From Cyclaneusma minus (lineage: Eukaryota; Ascomycota; Leotiomycetes; Marthamycetales; Marthamycetaceae), in the NCBI GenBank assembly GCA_037179335.1, contig JAKZHN010000030.1, forward strand, positions 124,001-188,000: DNA of 64,000 nt, in the 5' to 3' direction. Positions 31,467-43,408 of the stretch are shown in pieces. The notes under the pieces are model-generated. The model did not search any database and was not told where the DNA came from. It was given only the letters and a program-made list of their open reading frames with translations. Within the stretch, counting starts at the first letter, position 1, and every line of letters starts with the position of its first letter. A program made the translations under genes and the position numbers.

Positions 31467-32378
31467 CTAAAAAGCAATATTCCTCTTCCTGCCTGTGTAC
31501 TTTGACGTACGCTTAACGACCTTGCCCTTTCTCTCCATCTGCTCCTTCTTGCTGATGATCCAAGCCTTCGAGCCCTTCTTGATATCCTTCCTGCCCTTCT
31601 CACGGTGCTTTCTTCTCGAATCTTGAACATCCACGCCGTCCATTCCTTTCACAACACCGGTAATGTCGCCATTGTTGCCTTCATCGGCTGAGCCGCCGAC
31701 TGTAAGAACAAGGTACAGTTTGCTATTCTTCGTTCCCGGGTCGTCTTCGAGGATACCGGCGCCGAATCCAGCTTTGATCGCAGCAGCACTGATCATCGTC
31801 CGCTGTTGGTCATTCTTCGGATAGAACTGACACACCGCGCGGCCCCCTCTCTTGAGACTCGCATACAGGCCATTGAAGAACCTGCTGAGTCGTCCCTCGG
31901 GACTCACATCGCTACTCTCGGCATTACACAGCCACTGGATGGCACTGATGGAAATTGCAGCATCGAAGGTGCCGGCTCGGAACGGCACACCTTGGCCAAT
32001 ATCGGCAAGCATAAGGTCGCCCTCGACTTCTCGGTCCGTTAAGGCGACGTTCAGCATAGAAGCCGAAATATCCATGCCGACCCAGATATGGGGACCGCCA
32101 TCTTCTGGCTCGACAGAGGAGAGGATTTCGCCAGACAGGCCAGAGCCACAGCCGATGTCGAGGATGAAGGACGGTGAAGAGAGGTCGAGGAGTTCGAGGG
32201 CACGGATGGTCATCGAGGCCTGGATGTTTTTGATTCGAGACGATGACGTGTATTTCCGGGCTTCGGCGTCATTGTAGTGGAGGTCTGGTGGCCTAAATGC
32301 TGTCAATACATGCCTGTAGTCTGTTCCCAAGCAGAGGGGCAAGATGGACGCTTACAAAGTATCTTCGGGGCGAGACAT
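31467..32378 (-). CDS. BUD23: 18S rRNA (guanine-N7)-methyltransferase Bud23
   Basis: Methylates the N7 of a conserved guanine of 18S rRNA (G1575 in yeast) during 40S maturation, with Trm112 as partner. Minus-strand exons 32356-32378 (23 bases only) and 31467-32292; the 63-base intron joins MSRPEDTL to PPDLHYNDAEARKYTSSSRI, the family N-terminus. The SAM-binding motif I is FILDIGCGSGLSG (D53-G59), followed by GMDIS, DIGQGVPFRAG and the SISAIQWLC block. The basic C-terminal domain (KGRKDIKKGSKAWIISKKEQMERKG...RKRNIAF) is diagnostic of Bud23/WBSCR22. The product is 282 aa. Divergent from BET2 across about 310 bases. Confidence 0.96.
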
Positions 32379-32690
32379 GGTGGGAATTGGAGTCTGCCGT
32401 CGCAGAGTAAGTGGCACTGCGGCCTGCTCATCAACTGGAAAGCGCACGAGTCCGCAGTCGCCAGGGAGCTCCTCAAGCCAGGGTCTCAGTCGCAAAGCAG
32501 GAAATATTTTGAGCAGCCGACGTCGACTTTCTTATCGCACTTTTGTGCGGCTCTTATCGAAATCTGGGAAGCGGCCGCTTCGGCGGTTCGGGGTTTCCCT
32601 TCTCCCGTCACCAGGAACATCAAGATACAGCTTGAACTACCTCCGTATTCTGCTCTGAGAGACAGTCCAACAGAGGTCCAGGACGACGAA
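32379..32690. promoter_or_regulatory. Bidirectional promoter BUD23/BET2
   Basis: 312 bases between divergent starts. The frame of BET2 remains open upstream to about 32,277 but without a conserved sequence, so it is treated as promoter and 5' UTR. Confidence 0.5.
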
Positions 32691-33882
32691 ATGGAGAAGA
32701 CTGCTCAGCGCTTGGGCGATGTTGACTTGTCTTCGGGCAACAACCATCTCCATCTTGCCGTCGACAAGCACGTGGCCTACATCCAGAGCCTCGACACCGT
32801 AAGTGAAGCTGCACGCTTCGGGGGTCTGCGGACTGGCCTGACATCCTGCGCAGAAGCAAGACACCGAGGAGTACTGGCTGACGGAGCATCTGCGTCTCAA
32901 TGGCGTGTACTGGGGCTTGAACGCGCTCCACCTCCTCCGCCGTCCTGATGCTCTTCCCCGCCACGAGACCATCGACTTTGTGCTGTCCTGCCAGCACGAG
33001 CACGGGGGCTTTGGTGCTGCTCCAGGCCACGATGCACACATGTTGTACACGGCCAGCGCCATCCAGATTCTCGCCACAGTTGACGCCTTGGATGAACTGG
33101 ACCGGAGGGGCAAGGGCAGGGAGACGACTGCCATATGTGAGCTCCCTGACCATGTCTTTGGATTGGAACTGATGGGCATGTCTAGTCATTGCTGCGCACC
33201 AGGACCGCGCCACTGGCTGCTTCATGGGCGACGAGTTTGGTGAGCTGGACACACGTTTCATCTGCTGTGCTTTTGTCGCCCTGTCGCTGCTCGGTATGAT
33301 GCATATGGTCGATGTTGACAGGGCTGTTGACTATATCCACCGTTGCCGGAACTTCGACGGCGGCTTTGGAGTCTCCCCCGGCGCCGAATCTCACTCCGGA
33401 CAGATTTTTGCCTGTCTTGCTGCCCTCGCCATTGCAGGCAAGATGGACCGTGTGGATCCCGAGGACCGTCTGGCGCGCTGGCTGAGTGAGAGACAGCTGG
33501 AGTGTGGTGGATTGAATGGCCGGCCCGAGAAGAAGGAGGATGTGTGTTACAGCTGGTGGGTCATGAGTAGCCTGGCCATGCTGGGCAAGCTGGACTGGAT
33601 CAAGAAGGATAAGCTCAAGGACTTCATTCTCAGTTGCCAGGACCTGGACAAGGGAGGTCTGGCTGCTCGCGCGGAGAATCAGGCGGATGTTTTCCACACC
33701 AACTTCGGCATTGGCGGACTGAGCTTGCTAGGTTACGAGGGCTTGGAGCCGGTTGATGCCCGATAGTAAGTTGCACGCCTTCTTTCTCCTACTCTTCCGT
33801 GCTGATTCCACATTGTAGCTGCATGCCGGTCAAAGTCATCCGGCGTATCCTTGGTGATGAGAAGAGTCCTGGGGCTAGCTGA
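32691..33882 (+). CDS. BET2: Rab geranylgeranyltransferase beta subunit
   Basis: Catalytic beta subunit of type II geranylgeranyltransferase, prenylating C-terminal cysteines of Rab/Ypt GTPases together with Bet4 and the escort protein Mrs6. Exons 32691-32798, 32854-33136, 33186-33765 and 33819-33882; introns of 49-63 bases, 344 aa. Prenyltransferase beta repeats are evident: GVYWGLNALHLL, FVLSCQHEHGGFGAAPGHDAH, YIHRCRNFDGGFGVSPGAESHSGQ, WLSERQLECGGLNGRPEKKEDVCYSWWV and FILSCQDLDKGGLAARAENQADVFHT. Zinc ligands are Asp and Cys in EDVCYSWW and the His in DVFHTNFG. The Leu/Gly composition of the KQDTEEYWLTEHLR start separates it from FTase and GGTase I beta subunits. Start at 32691 chosen because conserved sequence begins shortly after it. 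Confidence 0.96.
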
Positions 33883-35109
33883 ATGTGCAATGGATGCTGC
33901 AGCAAGCTCATCGGCGTTCTCTTGGCGAAGTGGAGTTTCTTGTTTTCCTGCTGCTACGGGGTCGGTAGAGCAGCTCTGAGATACCCAAATTATGGCGTGC
34001 GTTTCACTGCAGACTCGTTGTTTGCAATCTCATACGCAATGATTAAGAGTCTTGGGATGACCCACTGGTTGTACCAGAGCAAGCTTTGAGACTCCTCTGG
34101 GGCAGGCTCAGTGTCCAGAACGAGTCCCCAGGCAAACCTAGGCAAACCTCTTGCAATTGGATAAGCCACTTTCTCGTTGCCACTCAGGCTGGCATACAAG
34201 GCTGTAAGAGATGGATGTACGGGATGCCAATGTCTCGCAAGTGCAAGTGTTCCTTGATCTCGGCCGTGGGGTTGCTGGACATAGGGAAGGAAGCTGCCCC
34301 GAAAGGCAAGAGCCTCCCGTGACCATGCAGGCAACTAAGCTTCCATGCCTTTCAACATACTTTTTGTTCATCTACTGGTGTTCAAGAATTCTCTTCCAAA
34401 GCTGTTTTCAGTGCACAGCCAAAGAGGCATTCTTCTTGGCCACTTCTGGTGTCACGCCTTGGTCAATCTGGCAGCGGCGGGCAGTTGGAACCCCACTGTG
34501 GCCGCCACAGCTGTCACTCCAATTGAGGCTGCGAGAGCCAGTAATATATCGCAGGCCAAACTCTATTTCCAAGCTACGCAAGGCGTTTTCCGTGGCGGCC
34601 CCAGCTGTCAGGAGCTGCCATTAAATTCTGTCTGCCTTCACTTCCGCCTCTGCTCCTCTTCCATCTCTCCTCCGCACCACCTCGACCACTTCTCCGTCTC
34701 TACACCTCCACCCTTCTGCGGATGCCATGCTTCTGCAGTCCTCACTGACATCCTCTGCGTTCTCCCAGAGAAGCTGCACTGCTTCTTTTGCTCCTCGCCT
34801 GAGCCTGCTGTAGGAAGCAGCATCGGCAGCTGCTCACTCTGGTCCCACTGACATCCTCCATGTATGTCTGTCTCTCCTGCATTGCCTTGTGCTTGTGCAA
34901 GCCTGCATCCAGAGCATACGCGGTCGTGTCGCTTGGAGGAGCAGATCAGCTGTCACTCCGAGAACTTTCCACCAACCCAGCCTGCTGCTCACATGTCTAT
35001 TGCCTTGAACTCTGCCTCTGTCACCTTGACCCTCGCCTCCCTCTTTGTCATCCTCGCGTTTAAGATGCTTGCCACTGACAGACCACGGATGCTGTAGCCC
35101 ACCGCAATC
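33883..35109. other. Intergenic region with CT-rich leader
   Basis: 1.23 kb upstream of the zinc-finger-like gene. Long pyrimidine-rich runs (about 34,630-34,800) fit a fungal promoter/5' UTR. Short frames such as 34,864-35,097 have no support. Confidence 0.4.
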
Positions 35110-36933
35110 ATGCCTAAAGCCAACACCCCGTCGTCTGTTCCTCTGATCTGCAGCATCTGCCCGAAGATGCCTCGGTTCTCTGACATGTCACACATGCTCA
35201 CTCACATATCCTCCAAGGCTCACCTGTCTCAGAAGTTCAAGCTAGAGATCAGTTCCCAGAATGACATGAGAGCCCGAATGCAGCTCTCGGGCTATGATGA
35301 GTGGTATGACCAGTATGGTCTCGACACACTCCTGTCCGACCGTCTGGCTGCCAAAGAGAACAAGAAAGCTCCCAAGAGATCTCGATCTGGGTCGGTAGCT
35401 GTAAGTCCATTCATCCTAGCTCTGACTGAAAGCCAGAATACCATTCTAATCTGGCGGGCTGGAGGTCAAATCGGAGGCCTCCAGTGTAAGGTCTTTCTCT
35501 TCCACCTCCTCCTACCGACCTCCTGCTCCTCGTATGCATCTCTGGGCAACAGCAGCCCATGCGCGACGCTCGGAAACTCCAGCCGAAGACAAGGATGAGA
35601 AGCCCAATGCGTATGAGACTCCTAACACGAGGCGCCGCCTCCCAGGGTTTCCCATCCGGGAAACACCTCGAACCTTTGGAGAACAACCCAATGCAGCTTC
35701 GTGAGTTCACTTGCCACTTTGTGAAGGCCAATCTAACTGTCCAGTGATTTCCAAACCACCCCTAGCCGGGGTGACGATACCGAAGATGAAGAAATCAAGG
35801 ACAATTCCAAGTTGAAAGGCATTCTGTGGCCAGGCATGGACCTGTTCGACTCGGCAACGGCTGAGATGAAGAAGAAGCGGAACCAGAAGAAAGATGGCTC
35901 CGTACTTCACCAGATGAAGATCAACTCCAAGGAGGTAGTGCCATCGGAGTGGGTGTTTGAATCAGACGGGTCTCTGCGGAAGATCAGGTCGATTTTCGCA
36001 GTGTATGAGAGTGACGATAGCCCCGTATGTCATCCTAATTCTGTGGCGTGCTTCTACTCTGGCAGCATACTGACACGGGTACTCTAGGAGAAATCTGAGC
36101 CTACTCCTGCGCACAAGAAGAGAAGAGGTCGGAAATCGGCAACCACTGGAAGTCCAAACGAGGCTCGCCTTGGAGAACCGCCTGCTTTCGTCAACCCCCA
36201 GCGAGTCATGACAAGACGTCAAACCGCTGCTCTTGCCGCTTCCTCCGCCGAGAAGTTGAAGGCAGCTTTGAACCCGCTGAGCTCAAACTACCCGAAATTC
36301 ACCCCCAGTGCAGAGGAAAACCGGGAATTCAAAATGACCTTGGAGGACATGAGCAAGCACAGAAATCACGGTCTGTTCGAGGAGCCCGAGGTTAGCCCAG
36401 GTACACTACCACGCATCTATTGTTTGGGGAAACTTGTTGACCATTTTGCAGGCCGTACTGAGAGCCCACTTGAAGACCCCAAGTCAGTACTCGTGTTCGT
36501 GGCTCAATTGCATTCCACTGATGGTTCACACAGGTTTGATCTCACTCCCGGCATGTTTCTGCGCCCTAGCCGAACGAATGCTATGGCGACATTTGCCTCC
36601 CCCACTCCGGTCCACAAGCCTCTGCCGATGCGCATGTTTGACAACAAGGAAAATACACCCACTCACCACGATCAGTTCCCGACTATGTCTGCCATGAACG
36701 GATACTCTTCGCAGCCATTCCGCGAGCCCCCCTACAATCCGCTCTATTCCCAGAATCACTCTCAATCTTTCGCGTATGGCGATCAGGCATCTTTCCAGAA
36801 CGAGTACAGACCCCCGGTCTCGAACTTCCACGGAGAATACAAGCCGTACATGATGGCACCGCAACTTCAAGTCTTGTCAGCCGCGGCTGAACAATCACAG
36901 CCTCTGGGTACTGGAGGATACCACTACCACTAA
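35110..36933 (+). CDS. C2H2-type zinc-finger-like nuclear protein (about 516 aa)
   Basis: Six exons: 35110-35400, 35465-35700, 35745-36024, 36088-36400, 36452-36482 and 36534-36933. The first junction is the least certain (acceptor GGAG at 35464; GGAG at 35476 also keeps frame). The last two introns, both 51 bases with GT-AG ends, are in frame and stop-free, so they could be retained. The N-terminus holds C14-x2-C17 with His28/32/38 (CSICPKMPRFSDMSHMLTH...), like a single atypical zinc finger. The remainder is basic and low in complexity: SSTSSYRPP, KKRRGRK (nuclear localisation type), a conserved-looking GILWPGMDLFDSATAEMKKKRNQKKD block and a Tyr/Gln/Asn-rich C-terminus. Resembles conserved fungal hypotheticals; a chromatin or transcription role is only inferred. 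Confidence 0.8.
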
Positions 36934-38112
36934 ATTATGCCTCCGGGTCCACTACTAGTTCAACGAATTTGAGCCTCGACAGCACAGGCCATGCTCTTGA
37001 TACGAACATCTATCGATCACATCACGTACCTGGAAAAGAGCATCAGACGGCCCGACAGCACGACGAATTCCATGGACGGAAAGGAACTGGTATACGAAAA
37101 ATTGACACGAGGGCCCCGGAACTTCGCGAGCACACTTTTGACTTACAGTTTCACGTACACTTTGACTTACTTGTCTTTTCCCTTGTTCTCATATTTATAC
37201 ATAGCTCTCACCCTGTTTCTGTCATATCGAGTTTGCTGCATTTTTGGGCGGGGTTCACATTTTTGAAGGTCGCGCACAGGCATTGATACCAGGTATGGCG
37301 AGGACGAGCTAGCATTGCTTTGGAACGACGGTTACACCCAGGGACTGACGCTCATTCGACTGGGTGGCTATGACAGAAGGGCTATTTTACCGGATGCTGT
37401 GACCTTTGAGTGGGTTTATACGTTTGCTAGATAGCTCTAACCAGACTCATTGGCAGCTCATTGGATTCCCGCGGTGATTTCAATGTGGTTCTTGCTTGTG
37501 ACTAAAAATACCTATCCTCAATTTTCCCTCGTCGTGTGATACAGGCCTTTGTATCATCATTTGATCAGGACGATTTATGAGCAAATCACGCAGACTCTAA
37601 CCAAGTAGGAGTAAGCCTCGAGGAACTTGTGATGGAAATCATGCCTCTATTGGTAGTTTGGACTTCTGAAATTGGGCTATGGATGGCTATTGGCTGTCTT
37701 TACAGGGGGGTGATTGATGAACAAAGGCGTCCAAATATTGGAAACATCCTAAATCATTGGAAATATTTCAAATGATCAGGAATACTCCTACCGATTAGAT
37801 AGGGATATCTAGTCGATCGGTCACATGAACGGCACTCGTGCATGAATGTGGTCTGCCCTGAAATTATAGGAGACAATTAATTCATTTTCAGTCCCCATGC
37901 CTACGCAGCGTATTCATAATAACCTAGACCGAAGAGTAATTACAAGGCTCCGATGAGCCAGGAAAGTAAAAGACACTACTCGCCAACATGATAGCATTAA
38001 TCAATAAAGCATAGCAGCGAGTACTTTCGCTCCCCAAAACCTAACGGAATAATCTCCCCTGCTCTCACAGCCCACCACTCCCTCAAACCACCGAAAAAAA
38101 TCCTATACTCGA
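36934..38112. other. Convergent intergenic region with ~20-bp periodic repeat
   Basis: 1.18 kb between the zinc-finger-like gene and the 1005-aa gene. It includes the degenerate repeat at 37,733-37,812; no gene is supported. Confidence 0.45.
37733..37812. repeat. Degenerate ~20-bp tandem repeat
   Basis: CCAAATATTGGAAACATCCT, AAATCATTGGAAATATTTC, AAATGATCAGGAATACTCCT and ACCGATTAGATAGGGATAT follow at 19-21-base spacing. Same layout as the 12.9-kb array (short AT core, GG(A/G)A, then TATTCC). Weak inverted ends (GTGATTGAT near 37,710 and ATCGGTCAC near 37,818) might mark an old element. Confidence 0.45.
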
Positions 38113-41100
38113 TCAAAGGTCGCCAAGAGTGCGCCCAGTACCCGACTCAATCTGCTGTCCATCCGCTGCCACACCTCCCTGCGCAGCAGGATGGCTCGCC
38201 GGCGGGTCCTTGTGCAATTTGTTGTGCGTGTGCGAGCTGGAGCCGATCTCGTGCTCGCCGTGCACAGCATGAGGCACGCCGCCTACGGCAGACTGTTCAC
38301 CGGCCGTGGAAAAGGGGTCGTAGGTATTGTCATAATTATTGGTATCAGCAGAGTGGGAAGTTCCCGTCAGGTGGAATGAGCGCTTGTGGTCCTCGTGTTG
38401 TGCTTCGCCTGTGAGGCCAGCCAGAGCTGACGTACCCTGCTGGTGGGTATTTTCTGAGCTTAAGATGCTCGAGCCCAGGCCAGTTTCTCCCGCATGATAA
38501 GTGCTATCTCCAGAACCTGACAGGGTCGAGCCTAGGCCGGTTTCTCCGGCATGATAAGTGCTATCTCTGTAATGGCCCTTTTCTGCTGTTACGTCTCCAG
38601 AAGCTGTGGGGTAGGTCGAAAAATTGTTGTTATGCTCAGCGCCACCAACAGCGCCGACGCCGGCTGTGTCGCGTCCAAGGTGACCAGGCTGGGATGAGGT
38701 AGATCCTGCTACATCGCCGTGGGAGTGATGAAGGCCATGTTCATGTGCAGCCAAAGTTCCGGCTCCGCCCACGCCTCCAACAACCGCAGCATCACGGCCA
38801 TGGTGAGATGCATGATCACCCGTGGTGCCGGTGTGAGATCCAACGGTGCGATCGGGGAGGGTGGACTGGGTTCCCTGGGCCGAGCCCATTCCGGAATCTC
38901 CATGGTGCGAACCGTGGTGTTTCTCGGCTTCATAGGCTCCAGCGCCCAATCCGGCGCCAGCAGCTCCACCCAGAGCAGCATCTCGGACTTTGTTGCTATT
39001 GTGTTCCTTTTCCTGACGATCAAACTCGTCTTCCTCTTCTTTGGTGTACTTCTTGCTCTTGTCGCGGTCTTGGACTGGATTAGCAACAGAACAAACATCG
39101 ACGCGGACTTGGATTTACTTACGAAGGAATGAAAACAGGCCGCCAGACTTCTTGTGGTGCTGTTCCTTCTCAAGTTGTTTGGCTTCTTTCTCACGTTCCT
39201 TCTCGAGATGCTTCGCCTCCTTTTCTTGGGCCTTGTGCTGCTCCTTCTCATGATGTGCGAGTTCCTTCTCATGCTGCTTGTGCTCCTTTATCTCCGCTTT
39301 ATGCTCACGCTTCGCTTCCTTTTCTTCCGACTTACGCTCCTTCTCCTCCTCCTTCAGCTCTCTCTTCTCCTCTTGCTTTTCGGCCTTGGATTCTTGGCCG
39401 TGGTGGTGGTGCTTATCAGCCTCATATAGACCAGCGGCACCAGCACCTCCAATGGCGGCGTCGCGGCCATAGTGGTGAGTGCCTTGGGACTGTTGCTCGA
39501 TGTTTTGTCCAGCGGGATCGTCTCGACCCCCGAAGCCTGTGGCAGACTTGGTATCAGCACCGGAGTAGGCATTTCTGTTGCGCATGCCAACTGTGTCCGA
39601 GTACTCAGCCGAATCAGTTGTAGCGTGGCTTCCAGTAGGGCCGGTAGCAACTGCATTGGGGTCTGAGGTCACTCGTGGGTCCAACTTGTTCATCCAATCC
39701 TTGGGATGAGGACCAGCAGTGTTCGGAGCTGACTCAGCTCCGGCAGCGGTGGCTGCTGAGGTCGTGCCGGAACCTGCGCCGCCCTGGTTATAGTGACCTT
39801 TGTGGTCATCAGGGGCGCCTGGACCAGTCCCTGCAACCCGAGCGTCGTCACCATACTGACGGCCTGTAAAGTCTGAGGACCCGGCCATAGAGTTGTCTGC
39901 ACCATAAGCCGCCGGGTTGGTGCTGCTGATACCAGCATCTTTCCTGTGCTCATGCTCGGCAAGACCTGCAGCACCCACGCCAGCGCCCACTGCCGCATCT
40001 CGGCCAAGGTGCGAACCTGACTTTGACCCTGACTTGGAATTCGGAGAATGAGCGACGTCAGCTGACTCGGCCCCGCCACCAGTCTTTTGGTCATGTGTCT
40101 TTGCACTAGGCATTGGCGGAGCATCCCTGTTGATGGAGGGATCCAGTCGGTTTGCCGTGAAAGTAGTGTGCTGATTAGCAACTGCCGTGCCTGTTGGTGC
40201 CGTGTGGTATGCTGATGTTCCTGGTGCTGCAGTTGATGTCGTAGTGGCTGTGTTTGGCTCATGCTCATGATGATGATGAACGCCTTCGGCTACGGCGCCC
40301 GCAGTACCAACAGCTGCTGCATCACGACCGTAGTGATGGCCTGACTGATGACCCGGCTCAGCAGGCTGAGATCCTGTCAAGTTGCTACCAGCCATGGCAG
40401 GAGTGGCAGAGCTGGTTGCATTGCCAACATTGATACCACTCAAAGTGTTCGTGTTGGTGTTCCCAGCCCCAGCCCCTGAAGCTGCTGAGCTTGGTGCATT
40501 GGATGTGCCAGTAGGCGAAGTAGAAGTTGCTCCAGTACCGCTGGCCGTAGTTGGAGCAAGGTCAACCTCGTTCTCCCGACGGTGGTGAATTCCTTCGCCC
40601 ACTGCTCCTGCAGTGCCCAAAGCAGCCGCGTCTCTGCCAAGGTGGTGGCTGTAGTCTGAAGTCTGTGCAATACCGCTAGTTGGCTGAGTACCAGAGGTCA
40701 ATGTATCACGCTGGGGGTCAATAGAAGACCCCAATGTGGAACTCTGGGTTCCAGCAGATGTAGGATGAGTCGAGCCAGTGTTGCTGGAGTCTAAGTCCAT
40801 AGCCGATCTGGGCTGGGCTGAACCGGATCCCAAAGTAGAGCTCTGTCCTCCGGCAGTCGTCGAGCCCGCATCACTGATGCCTACACCAGTGGAGGTGGGC
40901 TGAGCCGTTCCTCCCACGCGAGAATCAACATTTCCGCTGTATGGGTTGTGAGCATCGCCAGAAGAGTATTCGTCGCTTGATGATGGAAAGCCACCGGGCA
41001 TATCTGTTGAGTGGCCCTGGCCAGTGGCGGTATGCGTGTTTCCAGTCGTGTTGGAGGTATCGCGAGCGTCCTGGAAATGACTGCCTTCACCTTTCAGTCC

Positions 41101-41230
41101 TTGGCCAGAAGAACTCCCCGAGCCATAGAGAGCCTCGTTGTCCTTGTCATGACCGGGATTCCTGTCGATGATTAGCACAGCCTTGACAGAGACTATAATT
41201 GGCATACAGCAAGTTCTTGAGTTTCTCCAT
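38113..41230 (-). CDS. Large Gly/His-rich GRDAA-repeat protein with coiled coil (1005 aa)
   Basis: Minus-strand exons 41208-41230 (23 bases), 39123-41161 and 38113-39068; introns of 46 and 54 bases. Splicing joins MEKLKNLL to NPGHDKDNEALYG and the coiled-coil region to HRDKSKKYTKEEEDEFDRQE. The body repeats, at least seven times, a motif close to H(H/Y)GRDAAxGxxGAxGxxExxHH (for example near 40,640, 40,330, 40,010, 39,470, 38,790 and 38,680). A Lys/Glu-rich segment (about 592-685) should form a long charged helix. Near the C-terminus DSTYHAGETGLGS is duplicated. The motif family occurs in ascomycete dehydrin-like, stress-related and Woronin-tether-like proteins; function here is not established. 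Confidence 0.8.
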
Positions 41231-42507
41231 TGCTTGGAAACTTGAAGTTGGAGGTTTGGATTGACGAGGTCCGTTCTTCGAAGCAGAGAGATGATGGGAT
41301 TTGGGAGAGAGTTCGGAAAAGAGATGCGAATGTTTACTTGATATAGCTCTCGACCTTCGATCCTTCTTTGTCCCTGAAGCAGGGTTTGGTGGGGGTTCAA
41401 GGTTCTATGACGACAGGTATGGCGTAGCTCTCCCCCAATTGAGAGCATTTCAAGTGCTGGCAAGGCCACGCGCACCCAGCCTTCTTCCCTAGGTGTGCCT
41501 AGGTAGTAGTTACTAGCATTCTAACCTTGGCTGGGATAGCTATTGGCCATTGCCTCTAATGAGCAAACGCGGTGGAACACATGATGGTTCTTTGAGCATG
41601 CTGTCGTGGTACCAACACCCACTGGCTGCGTCATAAAGGAGAGGGCAATTTGAGTGCATTTGATGAGAAGTTCAGTGAGCAGTCCCGTCGGCAGTGAAGA
41701 TTCCGGAGTTCTGGGTGGAAAGGTCAGCAAGCTCGAAGAGCATGAATCCTGCCTTCGCCAATCCCTTTTCACAATGTATTGGGCCGAACACGAGTTCAAG
41801 AAATACAGGGAAGATGATACAGTACTTGACAGCTACCCCTCCAGCCATATAGAGCCAAGCTTAAAGCTTGAGCTCCAAGCCACATGTAGTGCGACTCCAG
41901 AATCTTGGAAGAGGGAGATCAAGATCGTGCAAGCCACACTCGAACAATTCATGACGGGCCGGCGACGATCATCCGAAGGCGACATCATAGGCCGAGGGTA
42001 GGCTGACAATTGCGTGGACAGCTGAGCCCTGGTAGCCTCCTACGGTGGAAACTACCAGGTAAGGAAAGAGAGGCTGGATGCAGACGGAACCATACGTCAG
42101 CCAGGCGCCAACAGCTTTGAAGACTGGACCTTTGAGACGAGACGAAAGCTGAGAGGTGGAAAGCTCGATCCTTGACAGAAAAGAAAAGAGAAGGAGGCAA
42201 GACTCAACGTAGCCGATCGAATGAAATACAGGCAATTGAATGAAACCGAAGTTGTGGCGCCCACCAGATACATGTAGTTGATGGTTAAGCTAGGTAGGAA
42301 GACGACTCATGGCCTGGAAGTGGAAATAGCATTTCGCTGCCAAGACTTTCGCTATCGCTTCCACGCGGCCCCCACTCAATCCAACATTGATACATATGTA
42401 CCTATCACTGGGCCCCACTACCCGACTTCAATTACATATTGAAGCTGGCCTTGCCATACTCTATCGAGAGCCTCATCGACATACCACGTCAACCCTCCAT
42501 ATCCACC
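41231..42507. promoter_or_regulatory. Bidirectional promoter region (1005-aa gene / SRP19)
   Basis: 1.28 kb. A 115-codon plus-strand frame at 41,654-42,001 is open but has no recognisable similarity or composition strong enough to call it a gene. The rest looks non-coding. Confidence 0.4.
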
Positions 42508-43408
42508 ATGTCTCACGCTCGAATAGAAGAAGTCAGCGACTCCGACCCCTCCGAGGCCGACATCGAAGAATTCGATGAACGCGAAATCCTCAAGGCCATC
42601 AACAAGGCCGCGCCCAGCCCTCCGTCCCAACCCACCGCATCCCGAAATGCACCCTCCCTCATCAATCCCTCCTCGATACCGTCGCGCGTAGACGCCAGCG
42701 GGACCCAGTTTATGACTGCTCAAGATGAGACCAAGTACAAGGACTTCCAGCAGCTCTATCCCGTGTACTTCGACAAGAAAAGATCACGAGCCCAAGGCCG
42801 GAGGGTAGGCACTGAAGATGCTGTCGAGAACCCCCTGGCCAGGCAGATTGTCGCGGCCTGCACATCATGCGGCCTGGAGACTTTATTCGAGCCAGCCAAG
42901 ACCCATCCGAAAGACTGGAGCAATCCGGGGCGTGTCAAGGTGCGCGTTAAGGGCGGGCGCAACCCGCAAATCAAGAATAGTATGGCACACTCCTGAACTT
43001 ATTGTTCACTGCCGATTGGATCCATGAACGGATGAGGCTAACAGGTGTTGTCGTATAGAGCATCATTTGTACAAGATTGTGGCGGCCTACTTGAAGAAAA
43101 ACCCGGCTACAAAAGAGTACGCAGCGAAAGTGCAAGTTCCTGGCGCACCGCTCCCCGATCTCAGCAAACCCTACCCAGAGCCTGCCATCCCACGCGGCTG
43201 GAAGATGAACAACATAATACCATATTGGAGCGCGGCAATGACCGGAGGCGGCGTCAGCGATAACATGTTCAAAGATATGATGGCGGAGATGGGAGGTCAG
43301 CTCCCAGGGGGCGCGGGCGGAATGATGGGAGGGGGCCCTTCGGGCAGTAACCAGGGAAAGATCGAGGAAGGCAAGAAAAAGAAAGAGAAGAAAAAGGGCA
43401 AGGCATAG
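42508..43408 (+). CDS. SEC65: Signal recognition particle subunit SRP19 (Sec65)
   Basis: Binds SRP RNA helices 6 and 8 and enables Srp54 loading, for co-translational ER targeting. Exons 42508-42979 and 43059-43408 (79-base intron with GCTAAC branch), 273 aa. The SRP19 fold is seen from about residue 75: KDFQQLYPVYFDKKRSRAQGRRV, ENPLARQIVAACTSCGLE and, after the junction, the RVKVRVKGGRNPQIKNKHHLYKIVAAYLKKNP block. The N-terminal ~70 residues are acidic then Pro/Ser-rich as in fungal Sec65; the C-terminus is Gly/Met-rich and ends in a poly-Lys/Glu tail. The start is the first ATG giving the conserved acidic leader (upstream in-frame codons lack an ATG). Confidence 0.94.

Noticed and set aside
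41654..42001. 115-codon plus-strand frame
   Set aside because: Possible small gene, but without recognisable similarity or other support, so not called.
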